Shown here: piece by piece, positions 1-6,688 of the stretch | How positions within the stretch are numbered: the first letter of the stretch is position 1 | Layout: the number at the start of each line of letters is the position of its first letter | The notes under the pieces: model-generated | Database searches by the model: none | Seen by the model: the letters and a program-made list of their open reading frames with translations, nothing else | Told to the model about the DNA's origin: nothing | Assembly: GCA_945870575.1 (NCBI GenBank) | Contig: CAMBSK010000043.1 | Span: 1-14,903, forward strand | Source: Bordetella parapertussis | GTDB taxonomy: Bacteria > Pseudomonadota > Gammaproteobacteria > Burkholderiales > Burkholderiaceae_C | Length of the DNA stretch: 14,903 nt | Reading direction: 5' to 3' | Translations under genes and position numbers: made by a program

Positions 1-80
1 GCACATATGAGTCTAGGGAAATCACAGCATTGCGGCAATATGGCAATGAGGGTAAGGTAAGCTAGATTGAGTCAACACAA

Positions 81-106
81 CTAATATGCTCTGAAGAGCC
101 TATATT
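81..106. promoter_or_regulatory. Imperfect inverted repeat just before the ModE-like regulator gene
   Basis: GCTCT-GA-AGAGC (88-99) is a perfect inverted repeat. Its arms extend, after one mismatch, into ATA/TAT on either side (84-86 and 101-103), and further AT-rich sequence (TAATAT at 82-87, TATATT at 101-106) flanks it. It lies immediately upstream of the ATG at 110. An AT-rich dyad in this place could be an operator for the ModE-type protein encoded next to it (autoregulation), or it may overlap the promoter. The placement and symmetry are seen; the operator role is inference. Confidence 0.35.
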
Positions 107-109
107 TCT

Positions 110-1198
110 ATGCATAAAGTCTCCATCAAGCCCCAATGGACCATCAGCGACGCCACGGGCCAAAACTTGGCGCCTAGGCTGTTGGAACTGCTCTCCGAGG
201 TCCAAGGCCACGGCAGTTTGTCTGGTTCTTGCAAAAAAACAGGGGCTTCTTACCGCCATGCGTGGAGCTTGATTCGCCAAGGCGAGGCGCAATTGGGGAT
301 GCCCTTGCTGAACATGGAGCGCGGCAAAGGTTCGACCCTCACCCCCTTGGCAGAAAAGCTGGTTTGGGCGGGGCACCGTATTTCTGCGCGGCTAACGCCC
401 ATGCTCGAGTCCTTGGCCTCGGAGTTGGAGGGCGAGATCGGGCGGGTGCTCTCCGCTGGCGGCGAAACCCTCAGAGTTCATGCCAGCCATGGTTTTGCGG
501 TGGAAAAACTGATTCAAACCTTGGCACTGTCAGGCACACGTGTGGAGCGCAAATACGTGGGAAGTATCGAGGCGGTAGCCTCTTTGCATGAAGGGGCTTG
601 TGAAATTGCAGGATTTCATATCCCGCAAGGCGAGTTTGAAGACATTGCCTTTAAACACTATGCAAGATGGCTGGTTCCCAAAGAAAGCCGCATCATCCAT
701 GTGGCCACACGTCGCCAAGGTTTCATGGTGGCCAGTGGCAACCCGCACAAAATTTACGAGGCGCAAGACCTCACCCGCAAGGGCATTCGCTTTGTCAATC
801 GCCAACCCAGCAGTGGCACACGGTTTTTGCTGGAATGCTTTTTGAAAAAAGGCCGTATAGACCCCACGCAGATATCTGGCTACGAGCAAGCCGAGTTCAC
901 CCACGCAGCGGTGGCGGCATTTGTGGCCAGTGGCATGGCCGATGTGGGTTTTGGCGTGGAAACACCCGCTAGGCGTTTTAAGCTGGAGTTTTTACCCTTG
1001 GCCACAGAGCGTTATTTTTTGCTTTGCAACCAATCCGACTTAGAGCGGCCGCATTTGCAAGCGGTCCTGAAGGTGCTCAACGGCGATGAGTTTCAGTTTG
1101 CGGTGAACCAACTGCCAGGCTACACCGCCGCGCACTGCGGGCAGGTCTCGACCATCCATGAGGCTTTTCCAGACTTGGCGGCAGCTAAAAAATTCTGA
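110..1198 (+). CDS. ModE-type HTH transcriptional regulator with PBP-like sensor domain
   Basis: This is a 362-aa cytoplasmic DNA-binding regulator with two parts. Residues about 15-110 form a ModE/LysR-like winged helix: a leucine-rich helix, then SGSCKKTGASYRHAW and a GKGSTLTPLAEKL stretch typical of ModE N-termini. Residues about 120-345 match the periplasmic-binding-protein-like domain of COG1910/PF12727, with the signatures NRQPSSGTRFLL (230-241), THAAVAAFVASGMADVGFG (264-282) and a later ERYFLLC. In the family such proteins are linked to molybdate or tungstate, or to molybdoenzyme genes, by sensing a small ligand. No molybdate transport or molybdoenzyme gene is visible here, so the ligand and targets are unknown. 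The start is the first ATG giving the full HTH; no strong Shine-Dalgarno is seen. It converges on the cyclase gene with a shared terminator between them. Family assignment is firm; the regulon is not. Confidence 0.85.
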   Translation: MHKVSIKPQWTISDATGQNLAPRLLELLSEVQGHGSLSGSCKKTGASYRHAWSLIRQGEAQLGMPLLNMERGKGSTLTPLAEKLVWAGHRISARLTPMLESLASELEGEIGRVLSAGGETLRVHASHGFAVEKLIQTLALSGTRVERKYVGSIEAVASLHEGACEIAGFHIPQGEFEDIAFKHYARWLVPKESRIIHVATRRQGFMVASGNPHKIYEAQDLTRKGIRFVNRQPSSGTRFLLECFLKKGRIDPTQISGYEQAEFTHAAVAAFVASGMADVGFGVETPARRFKLEFLPLATERYFLLCNQSDLERPHLQAVLKVLNGDEFQFAVNQLPGYTAAHCGQVSTIHEAFPDLAAAKKF

Positions 1199-1212
1199 AT
1201 TTAATGCCCCAT

Positions 1213-1240
1213 AAAAAAAGGCACCCGAAGGTGCCTTTTT
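1213..1240. terminator. Bidirectional intrinsic terminator between convergent genes
   Basis: GGCACC (1220-1225) and GGTGCC (1230-1235) form a perfect 6-bp GC-rich stem closed by a CGAA loop. The stem is flanked by an A-run on the left (1213-1219) and a T-run on the right (1236-1240). Read on either strand this is a stem followed by a U-tract, so it can stop transcripts of both the regulator gene on its left and the cyclase gene on its right. Confidence 0.93.
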
Positions 1241-1260
1241 GACTATTTGCGTAAGGTATT

Positions 1261-2217
1261 TCAGTACACAAAAATCGGGTTGACGATGGCTTGTACCGAA
1301 CCGGTGGTACGGTGTGGGCCAACGGTGATCATGCCTTCATAAACGCCATCTTTGATCGCTTGCTGGGCAACGACGTTCTCCAAAATGAAGACGCCGAACT
1401 CAGCCAACAAGATTTGGTGCACGTGGAACACTTGGCCTTCGTTCTCGAAAGGAACGACTTCCAATCCCCAAGTGTCGGAACCTACCATGGCAACACCCAA
1501 GTTAGCCAAGTAGCGAGCACCTTGCACGCCCAAGCCAGGGTGGGCTGCGCCGTTGCGCTTGTCATCCACGCCCAACAGTTTGTGCCAGCCGGTATAGAAA
1601 ATCACCACATCGCCTTTGTTGATTTTCATATTGCCTTGGCGCTTTAAAGCAGCTTCGATTTCAGGCTGATTGAAAGGCGTTCCCTCAGGAATAATGTCTT
1701 TCCCCATCAGAGCCGTCATGTCCAAGAGGACAGCGCGGGTGGCCACGCCCGGGAAAGTTTCTATGCCGAATTTCTTTAAGCCACTGACGCCAGTCACATC
1801 TATGCCGGGGGTGCAGTTGTAAAACACATTGTCAATACCGATGTGGCCAAGGCCGTCCAATTGTGTGCCGATACCCACCCATGTTTGCAATATGTCATCG
1901 TGGTAACTGAGTTTGGTATTGCCCAAAGTTTGACCGTTCTCTTGACCCGGTCTGACGATGGTCATTGAGTAGGTGCGGGGAGGAAAAGCAGGCGTTTTGG
2001 TATTGGTCTCAATGGCCATGGCCATCTTTTTGCCTTGTTTAATCAGCTTGGATGCAGCGATGATGTTGTCTTGGGTGATATTGTTCAAAGCACCGAGTTG
2101 GTCATTCGGACCCCATTTGGACTTGTGGCAACTTTCATATGCCAAGGCGCTGCCCATCGACACCAACCCAAGAAATACGCTTGTCAAAATGCTTGAGGCC
2201 AGGTTTTTAGTTTTCAT
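1261..2217 (-). CDS. Exported cyclase-family protein (PF04199, kynurenine-formamidase-like fold)
   Basis: The product is 318 aa with a Sec signal peptide: basic MKTKN start, hydrophobic core, likely cleavage after SALA (residue 26). The rest matches the cyclase/metal-dependent hydrolase family PF04199 (COG1878), with GTQLDGLGHIG (117-127), RAVLLDM (161-167), KGDVVIFYTGW (201-211), PGLG (227-230), SDTWGLEVVP (247-256), HVHQ (265-268) and ILEN (278-281). The family hydrolyses amide or ester bonds, often with Mn or Zn. In bacterial kynurenine formamidase the loop is HxGTHxDxPxH; here it is GxGTQxDxLxH, so two usual metal-binding histidines are Gly and Gln. Asp121, His125, His265/267 and Glu280 remain as candidate ligands. 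The ATG (2215-2217) overlaps the stop of the upstream DUF1007 gene by 4 bp and has a good AAAGGAG site about 10 bp upstream. The substrate cannot be told from sequence. Confidence 0.88.
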   Translation of the reverse strand: MKTKNLASSILTSVFLGLVSMGSALAYESCHKSKWGPNDQLGALNNITQDNIIAASKLIKQGKKMAMAIETNTKTPAFPPRTYSMTIVRPGQENGQTLGNTKLSYHDDILQTWVGIGTQLDGLGHIGIDNVFYNCTPGIDVTGVSGLKKFGIETFPGVATRAVLLDMTALMGKDIIPEGTPFNQPEIEAALKRQGNMKINKGDVVIFYTGWHKLLGVDDKRNGAAHPGLGVQGARYLANLGVAMVGSDTWGLEVVPFENEGQVFHVHQILLAEFGVFILENVVAQQAIKDGVYEGMITVGPHRTTGSVQAIVNPIFVY

Positions 2218-2888
2218 GAATTGACTCCTTTGTCGGGCTCATTGAAAAGTGAAACATGTGCATCGGGCTGAGCCACGGAGCCCTTTGCACATTGAACAAC
2301 GATGCGCTGAACCTCTTGTTCGCCTTGGCTGGGCGTTTGGCGTTTTTCACGGGTGAAATTGGAATGGCATTCGCTGTCAGTAGCCAACACCTGACCCATG
2401 CGAGGTGAAAATCCTATGTACCAGGTGGGATCTTGCATTTGCATATGGACTTGGCTGTGGCTGTGGCTGAGGGCGTTGGCGAGTTGCACATCAAATTCAA
2501 AGTAAATACCGCCTTGAAAACCACGTCCGCCATCACGCGCGGAGAAGTTGCTCACCTCAAAAGACAAGGGGGCTGCGGTTTGGCCGTCTTCCAGTGTTAA
2601 AAAATACTTGTAGGGTTGCATCAGCGAACTGTTGCCATCGGCGAAGGCCTGCAATTCGTCGGGGTCGAGCAGTCCGTTTTGGTTCAAATCTATGTTTTCG
2701 CGTACCTGGATACTGCTTTGCGCATCCATTTGCCAACTGATGTGAAAACCGCTCATGGTGTCATTGCTCAGCAATGGCTCAATTTGGTAGGCGAGTCGCA
2801 AATGCGGGTGCGCGTGGGCTGTGCCTGTGCCTGTGCCCAAACTAAAAGCGATGAGGTATCCAATGAAGCTAAGTCTATTCAAAATCAT
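2214..2888 (-). CDS. DUF1007 family exported protein
   Basis: This protein matches DUF1007 (PF06226, COG3683). It has an N-terminal signal peptide ending AHA followed by the characteristic HPH, then HISWQMDA, an EF-hand-like DLNQNGLLDPDEL, YKYFLTLEDG, and DPTWYIGF in the C-terminal half. After cleavage the mature protein would begin HPH, which could bind metal. Family members are periplasmic and often adjoin nickel/cobalt/zinc transporters; no transporter is present here. I place the start at the ATG 2888 (224 aa). A TTG at 2909 would add seven residues, but a TATATT hexamer (2896-2901) lies between them and suits a promoter better. It is the first gene of an operon with the downstream cyclase gene (ATGA overlap). 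Function is unknown; family assignment is good. Confidence 0.82.
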   Translation of the reverse strand: MILNRLSFIGYLIAFSLGTGTGTAHAHPHLRLAYQIEPLLSNDTMSGFHISWQMDAQSSIQVRENIDLNQNGLLDPDELQAFADGNSSLMQPYKYFLTLEDGQTAAPLSFEVSNFSARDGGRGFQGGIYFEFDVQLANALSHSHSQVHMQMQDPTWYIGFSPRMGQVLATDSECHSNFTREKRQTPSQGEQEVQRIVVQCAKGSVAQPDAHVSLFNEPDKGVNS

Positions 2889-2895
2889 CAATGCA

Positions 2896-2901
2896 AATAT
2901 A
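2896..2901 (-). promoter_or_regulatory. Candidate -10 element of the DUF1007-cyclase operon
   Basis: On the minus strand TATATT (one mismatch to TATAAT) is followed by exactly 7 nt and then the ATG at 2888. No Shine-Dalgarno lies in that space, so transcription would begin at or next to the start codon. No convincing -35 is seen at 16-18 bp spacing. Confidence 0.4.
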
Positions 2902-2909
2902 GTATTCAA

Positions 2910-3217
2910 TTTGAATGTAGACGACGATGGTATCTCATGCTGTCATGTCTGAGACTGTTCAACGCAAAAATAAATGTTGGCTAGTATTTACCCTTCTCAT
3001 GCGTTACTTCGAATAATTATTGCTTTTTGCATTAACGGAGCGCAGAAATGCTGGCGGAGAAAACTACGAACAGATGACGACATGACGGGCGGGCCGACGT
3101 GAACATTGGCGCGAAGCGGCATTGAGCGGCGACCGAACCGGCGTGGCGTGAACACCTCACTCAAGTACGTCAAAAAATAATCGGTATCTGACCCCAATTA
3201 AACGATTAACCGATTAA
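2910..3217. other. Intergenic stretch of about 308 bp without a supported gene
   Basis: The left part (2910-2990) is AT-richer and is upstream DNA of the DUF1007 operon. The right part (about 2997-3200) is more GC-rich, carries an open frame on the minus strand (3197-2997) without similarity I recognise and without an RBS, and ends in the possible mobile-element end described separately. No tRNA, sRNA or convincing small gene is seen. Confidence 0.6.
3040..3200. repeat. Possible mobile-element or repeat remnant ending in a GGGGTCAGATACC motif
   Basis: On the minus strand TAATTGGGGTCAGATACCGA (3200-3181) closes a GC-rich block with no supported gene. From memory, near-identical GGGGTCAGA strings recur at ends of small transposase units (IS200/REP-associated Y1 transposases) and in dispersed repeats of betaproteobacteria. 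No transposase domain, matching second end or target duplication is visible, so at most this is a degraded remnant or a dispersed repeat. The left limit is approximate. Confidence 0.35.
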
Positions 3218-3219
3218 TC
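3204..3219. repeat. AT-rich inverted repeat overlapping the yajQ stop codon
   Basis: GATTAA (3204-3209) and TTAATC (3214-3219) form a perfect 6-bp inverted repeat around CCGA. It overlaps the yajQ TGA stop (3218-3220). The stem is weak and no U-tract follows directly, so a terminator role is doubtful. Confidence 0.4.
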
Positions 3220-3703
3220 AGTCGCGGAAATTGTCAAAGCTCAGCGGCAAATCCGGCATCTCTTTGCGAATCAGCGCCATCGCCGCTTGTAAATCATCCC
3301 GCTTGGCCCCGGTAATTCGAACAGCCTCCCCTTGGATGGCAGCCTGTACTTTCATCTTGCTGTCTTTGATCACACGCTGAATCTTCTTCGCATCTTCACT
3401 GGCAATGCCATTGCGCACCTTGATGATTTGTTTGACCTTGTCGCCGCCCATCTTTTGCACATCGCCTTTGTCCAGAAAACGGATATCCACATTGCGCTTG
3501 GTCAGTTTGTTGCGCAAGATGTCGTCAATTTGCGCCAATTGAAAGTCGCTGTCGCCGATCAAGGTGATTTCCTTGTCCTTGAATTCGATGGTGGCCGAAG
3601 TCCCTTTGAAATCAAAACGGGTGGTGATTTCCTTGGCCGTGTTCTCAACGCCGTTTTTCACTTCCACCACGTCGGCTTCACACACAGTATCAAAAGAGGG
3701 CAT
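3218..3703 (-). CDS. yajQ: YajQ family nucleotide-binding protein
   Basis: The 161-aa product has the full YajQ (DUF520) pattern: [20 protein letters not shown] at the N-terminus, TTRFDFKGT (27-35), the [12 protein letters not shown] stretch, and a C-terminal [20 protein letters not shown] ending in PLSFDNFRD. Length is normal for the family, which folds as two alpha/beta half-domains. YajQ-family proteins bind nucleotides, and some bind cyclic di-GMP and act with a transcription factor in virulence or phage-lysogeny control; which ligand this one uses is not visible. It is cytoplasmic. It is divergent from murB with 38 bp between the start codons. No strong Shine-Dalgarno precedes the ATG. 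Confidence 0.95.
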   Translation of the reverse strand: MPSFDTVCEADVVEVKNGVENTAKEITTRFDFKGTSATIEFKDKEITLIGDSDFQLAQIDDILRNKLTKRNVDIRFLDKGDVQKMGGDKVKQIIKVRNGIASEDAKKIQRVIKDSKMKVQAAIQGEAVRITGAKRDDLQAAMALIRKEMPDLPLSFDNFRD

Positions 3704-3710
3704 GGTCGGT

Positions 3711-3721
3711 ACTTCAGAAGT
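3711..3721. repeat. Short perfect palindrome in the yajQ-murB divergent gap
   Basis: ACTTC-A-GAAGT is an 11-bp perfect inverted repeat centred in the 38-bp gap, between the yajQ start and the murB -10-like element. It could be an operator for either gene, or chance. No regulator can be named. Confidence 0.3.
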
Positions 3722-3729
3722 TCAGGTGC

Positions 3730-3735
3730 GACAAT
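3730..3735 (+). promoter_or_regulatory. Candidate -10 element of murB (leaderless arrangement)
   Basis: GACAAT is followed by 6 nt and then the murB ATG at 3742, with no Shine-Dalgarno between them. At usual -10 to start-site spacing the transcript would begin at or within a base of the ATG. No good -35 is seen. Confidence 0.4.
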
Positions 3736-3741
3736 TCTCAC

Positions 3742-4791
3742 ATGATTATCGAGACCCAGGTTCCCCTGCAAGCCCACAACACCTTCGGCATCGCCGCCAA
3801 AGCCGAGCGCATGCTGCGCTTGCGCAGCATGGAGGATGTCGCCGCGCTGCTGACCGACCCCATACGCTTAGAGCCACATTTTGTGCTGGGCGGCGGCAGC
3901 AACATCGTCATCACCGGCGACATCAAACCCTTGGTGATCAAAGTGGAGCTGCTGGGCAAACATTTGGTGTCCGAGGACGACAAGGCTTGGATTGTGCAAG
4001 CCGCCGCCGGGGAAGACTGGCACGGTTTTGTGGAATGGACTTTGCAACAAGGCTGGCCAGGGCTGGAAAACCTGGCCATGATCCCCGGTCTGGTCGGCGC
4101 CTCGCCTGTGCAAAACATCGGCGCTTACGGCGTCGAGTTGCAGGACCGGTTCGAGTCCTTGGACGCGGTGGATTTACACACCGGTCAGCATTTCACGCTG
4201 GACGCAGCGCAATGCGCTTTCGGTTACCGCGATTCGGTGTTCAAACACCAGGCCAGCGACAAACGCGATTTGGGTTTGCTGGGACGCGCACTCATCACGC
4301 AAGTGCGTTTTCGTTTGCCAAAGAAATGGACGGTCGATATTGGTTACGCCGACTTGGAAAAAAAGCAAGCGCAAACCGGCATCAGCCAGCCTACACCGCA
4401 ACAAGTCTTTGACTGGGTCTGCGAGATCCGTAGCGCCAAATTGCCGAATCCGCAGGTGGTGGGCAACGCAGGCAGCTTCTTCAAAAACCCGACCGTGTCA
4501 CCCGAACAATGCGCGGACATCATTGCGCGCGAACCGCGTCTGGTGCATTACCACCTGAGCGATGGACGCATCAAACTCGCCGCTGCATGGTTGATAGACG
4601 CCTGCGGTTGGCGCGGCAAGTCCGTGGGTAACGCAGCGGTTTACGACAAACAAGCGCTGGTCATCATCAACAAAGGCGGGCGCGACAGCCCGTGCACCGG
4701 CGGCGAGGTGGTGACCTTGGCCAAAGCGATTCAAACCAGTGTGTACGAGCGTTTTGGCATACAACTTGAACCGGAACCGGTGGTGGTCTGA
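3742..4791 (+). CDS. murB: UDP-N-acetylenolpyruvoylglucosamine reductase (MurB, type I)
   Basis: MurB is a cytoplasmic FAD enzyme that reduces UDP-GlcNAc-enolpyruvate with NADPH to UDP-N-acetylmuramate, the second committed step of peptidoglycan synthesis. The 349-aa product shows the N-terminal NTFG, the FAD-binding GGGSN (50-54), IPGLVGASPVQNIGAYG (114-130), FGYRDSVFK (160-168, with the substrate-binding Arg163), GNAGSFFKNP (241-250, with the proton-donor Ser245) and the C-terminal LEPEP (342-346) that carries the conserved Glu. The YRDS motif and long C-terminal domain indicate the E. coli-like type I form. The stop and the next start share one base (TGATG), so the Bug gene is probably translationally coupled. 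A leaderless mRNA is suggested by the -10-like element just upstream. Confidence 0.97.
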   Translation: MIIETQVPLQAHNTFGIAAKAERMLRLRSMEDVAALLTDPIRLEPHFVLGGGSNIVITGDIKPLVIKVELLGKHLVSEDDKAWIVQAAAGEDWHGFVEWTLQQGWPGLENLAMIPGLVGASPVQNIGAYGVELQDRFESLDAVDLHTGQHFTLDAAQCAFGYRDSVFKHQASDKRDLGLLGRALITQVRFRLPKKWTVDIGYADLEKKQAQTGISQPTPQQVFDWVCEIRSAKLPNPQVVGNAGSFFKNPTVSPEQCADIIAREPRLVHYHLSDGRIKLAAAWLIDACGWRGKSVGNAAVYDKQALVIINKGGRDSPCTGGEVVTLAKAIQTSVYERFGIQLEPEPVVV

Positions 4792-5759
4792 TGAAAACTA
4801 TGTTTTTGAAATTATTTTTCACTGCGCTCTGCTTCTTGACAGGCACAGCGAATGCACAAACTTACCCCGTCAAACCTATACGTTTGCTGGTGCCGTTTGC
4901 CCCCGGCGGCAGCACCGATTTGATCGCGCGTATCGTCGCCGAGCCGCTGGGCAAATTGCTAGGTCAAACGGTGGTGGTGGAGAACAAGGCCGGAGGTGGC
5001 GGCACCGTGGGCGCTCTAGAAGTAGCGCGCGCCGCGCCCGATGGCTACACCTTGGGTTTGACCACGGCATCCAGCGCGGCCACCAACCCGGCCATCAATC
5101 CGTCCATTACCTACAAGCCGCTCACCGATTTCACGCCCATCATCAACATGGTTGCCTCTCCGAATGTGTTGGCGATTCATCCTTCATTTCCCGCCAAAGA
5201 CATGGCTAGTTTTTTGAAAGAGTTACGCGCTCAACCGGGTAAATACGATTACGCATCTTCGGGCACAGGCGGAATCGGACATTTGCAAATGGAGTTGTTC
5301 AAAAACCTCACCAAAATATTTGTGGTTCATATTCCTTATGCCGGTTCCGGCCCGGCACTGCGCGACACGGTGGGCGGGCAGGTGCCGATTATTTTTGACA
5401 ATCTGCCTTCTGCTTTGCCGCACATCAAGGACAAGCGTTTGATTGCGCTGGCGGTGGCCTCTCCTGAGCGCGTGGCCGAATTACCAGCGGTGCCCACATT
5501 CAAAGAGCTGGGTTTGGAGTCTGTGAATCGACCCGCGCTCTACGGCATTTGGGCGCCCAAAGGTTTGCCCGCGCCCTTGGTGTCGCAATTGAACGCAGCC
5601 GTGCGCAAGGTGTTGCAAGACCCGGCAGTGTTAAAGCGGCTTGAAGCCACGGGTTCTCGCGTGGTGGCCAACAGTCCGGTTGAATTCGCAGCGCAATTGA
5701 AAGCCGAATACGAGGTCTACAAAAAGGTGGTGGATGCGCAAAAACTCAAGCTCGACTGA
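4791..5759 (+). CDS. Bug family (TctC-like) periplasmic substrate-binding protein
   Basis: The 322-aa product starts with a Sec signal peptide (basic MKTMFLK, hydrophobic core, likely cleavage after TANA, residue 22). It then shows the Bug/tripartite tricarboxylate transporter receptor pattern: YPVKPIRLLVPFAPGGSTD (25-43), VVENKAGGGGTVGA, PDGYTLG, YASSGTGG, HIPYAGSGPALRDTVGGQV, FDNLPSALPHIK, LPAVPTFKELG and GIWAPKGLPAP. Such proteins capture small carboxylates or related solutes in the periplasm. No TctA/TctB membrane subunits are present, which is common for the expanded Bug family of Burkholderiales. The ligand cannot be predicted. It lies between murB and xerD, overlapping murB by 1 bp and xerD by 26 bp, so it is in their operon although unrelated in function. 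Confidence 0.93.
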   Translation: MKTMFLKLFFTALCFLTGTANAQTYPVKPIRLLVPFAPGGSTDLIARIVAEPLGKLLGQTVVVENKAGGGGTVGALEVARAAPDGYTLGLTTASSAATNPAINPSITYKPLTDFTPIINMVASPNVLAIHPSFPAKDMASFLKELRAQPGKYDYASSGTGGIGHLQMELFKNLTKIFVVHIPYAGSGPALRDTVGGQVPIIFDNLPSALPHIKDKRLIALAVASPERVAELPAVPTFKELGLESVNRPALYGIWAPKGLPAPLVSQLNAAVRKVLQDPAVLKRLEATGSRVVANSPVEFAAQLKAEYEVYKKVVDAQKLKLD

Positions 5760-6645
5760 CACGCCTGATCCGCTGATCGATGCTTTCATCGACAGCGTGT
5801 GGCTGGAGGACGGTTTGTCTGCGCTGACGCTGGCCGCTTACCGGCGCGATTTAAGTGCGCTGGCGATTTGGCTGCATACGCAAAACACTTCACTCTCCTC
5901 AGCGGTGGAAGCTCACCTGCAAGCCTATTTCGCGCACCGACACGATCAAACCAAAGCCACATCCGCCAACCGACGCATGACTGTATTCAGGCGTTTTTAC
6001 CGCTGGGCCTTGCGCGACAACCGCTTGCTGGCCGACCCCACGTTGAAACTGTTGTCGGCCAAACAACCGCTGCGTTTGCCTAAAAGCCTGAGCGAAGCGC
6101 AGGTCGATGCTTTGTTGAACGCGCCCGATACCGACACCGCTTTGGGTTTGCGCGACCGCGCCATGCTGGAGTTGCTCTATGCCAGCGGTTTGCGCGTCAG
6201 CGAATTGGTGAATCTTCCATCCTTGTCGCTGAACATGCGCGAAGGCGTGTTGCGTATCACGGGTAAAGGCGACAAAGAGCGCTTGGTGCCATTCGGCGAG
6301 GAAGCAGGGGATTGGATGCAGCGTTACCTGGAAACGGCGCGCAGCGAATTGCTGGCTAACAAAAACAGCCCAGCGGTGTTTGTGACGCAGCGCGGTGTTG
6401 CCATGAGCCGTGTGATGTTTTGGATGCTGATCAAAAAATATGCGTTGCTGGCGGATATCCATGTGCCGTTGTCGCCGCATACATTGCGGCATGCATTTGC
6501 CACGCATTTACTCAACCACGGTGCGGATTTGCGTGCGGTGCAAATGTTGCTGGGCCATGCAGATATATCGACCACTACGATTTATACGCATGTCGCACGT
6601 GAGCGCTTGAAGCAATTGCATGCGCAGCATCATCCTAGAGGCTAA
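5734..6645 (+). CDS. xerD: Site-specific tyrosine recombinase XerD
   Basis: XerD works with XerC at dif sites to resolve chromosome dimers at division, under FtsK control. The 303-aa product has the N-terminal SAM-like core-binding domain (about 12-95) and the C-terminal catalytic domain with all six active-site residues in place: Arg154 (SGLRVSEL), Lys178 (GKGDKERLVP), His249 and Arg252 (PHTLRHAFATHLL), His275 (LLGHADISTT) and nucleophile Tyr284 (IYTHV). Length is normal for Xer proteins, shorter than phage integrases, and no phage genes or att site are nearby. XerD is preferred over XerC from its general similarity; XerC remains possible. The start at 5734 lies inside the Bug gene and follows an AGGTGG site, so the two genes overlap by 26 bp in different frames. 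Confidence 0.92.
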   Translation: MRKNSSSTDTPDPLIDAFIDSVWLEDGLSALTLAAYRRDLSALAIWLHTQNTSLSSAVEAHLQAYFAHRHDQTKATSANRRMTVFRRFYRWALRDNRLLADPTLKLLSAKQPLRLPKSLSEAQVDALLNAPDTDTALGLRDRAMLELLYASGLRVSELVNLPSLSLNMREGVLRITGKGDKERLVPFGEEAGDWMQRYLETARSELLANKNSPAVFVTQRGVAMSRVMFWMLIKKYALLADIHVPLSPHTLRHAFATHLLNHGADLRAVQMLLGHADISTTTIYTHVARERLKQLHAQHHPRG

Positions 6646-6651
6646 TGCCTT

Positions 6652-6688
6652 CAGCGTTTTGGGCATTCAAAAATCACACCAAACGCTG
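6652..6688. repeat. Inverted repeat in the xerD/DUF455 convergent junction
   Basis: CAGCGTTTTGG (6652-6662) pairs with CCAAACGCTG (6679-6688) with one bulged T around a 16-nt loop, spanning the 28-bp gap and the DUF455 stop codon. It could act as a transcript 3' end for both convergent genes, but no T-tract follows either arm, so this is a weak terminator call. Confidence 0.3.

Noticed and set aside
2907..2909. TTG start for the DUF1007 protein
   Set aside because: The ATG at 2888 still gives a complete signal peptide, and a TATATT -10-like element lies between the two starts. The TTG cannot be fully excluded.
2997..3197. 66-codon frame on the minus strand in the yajQ-DUF1007 gap
   Set aside because: No ribosome site, no recognisable domain, and it begins inside the GGGGTCAGATACC repeat-like string.
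5734..6645. Reading the tyrosine recombinase as a phage or island integrase
   Set aside because: Length and motifs match Xer proteins; there is no tRNA, att repeat or cargo nearby, and it sits in an operon with murB.
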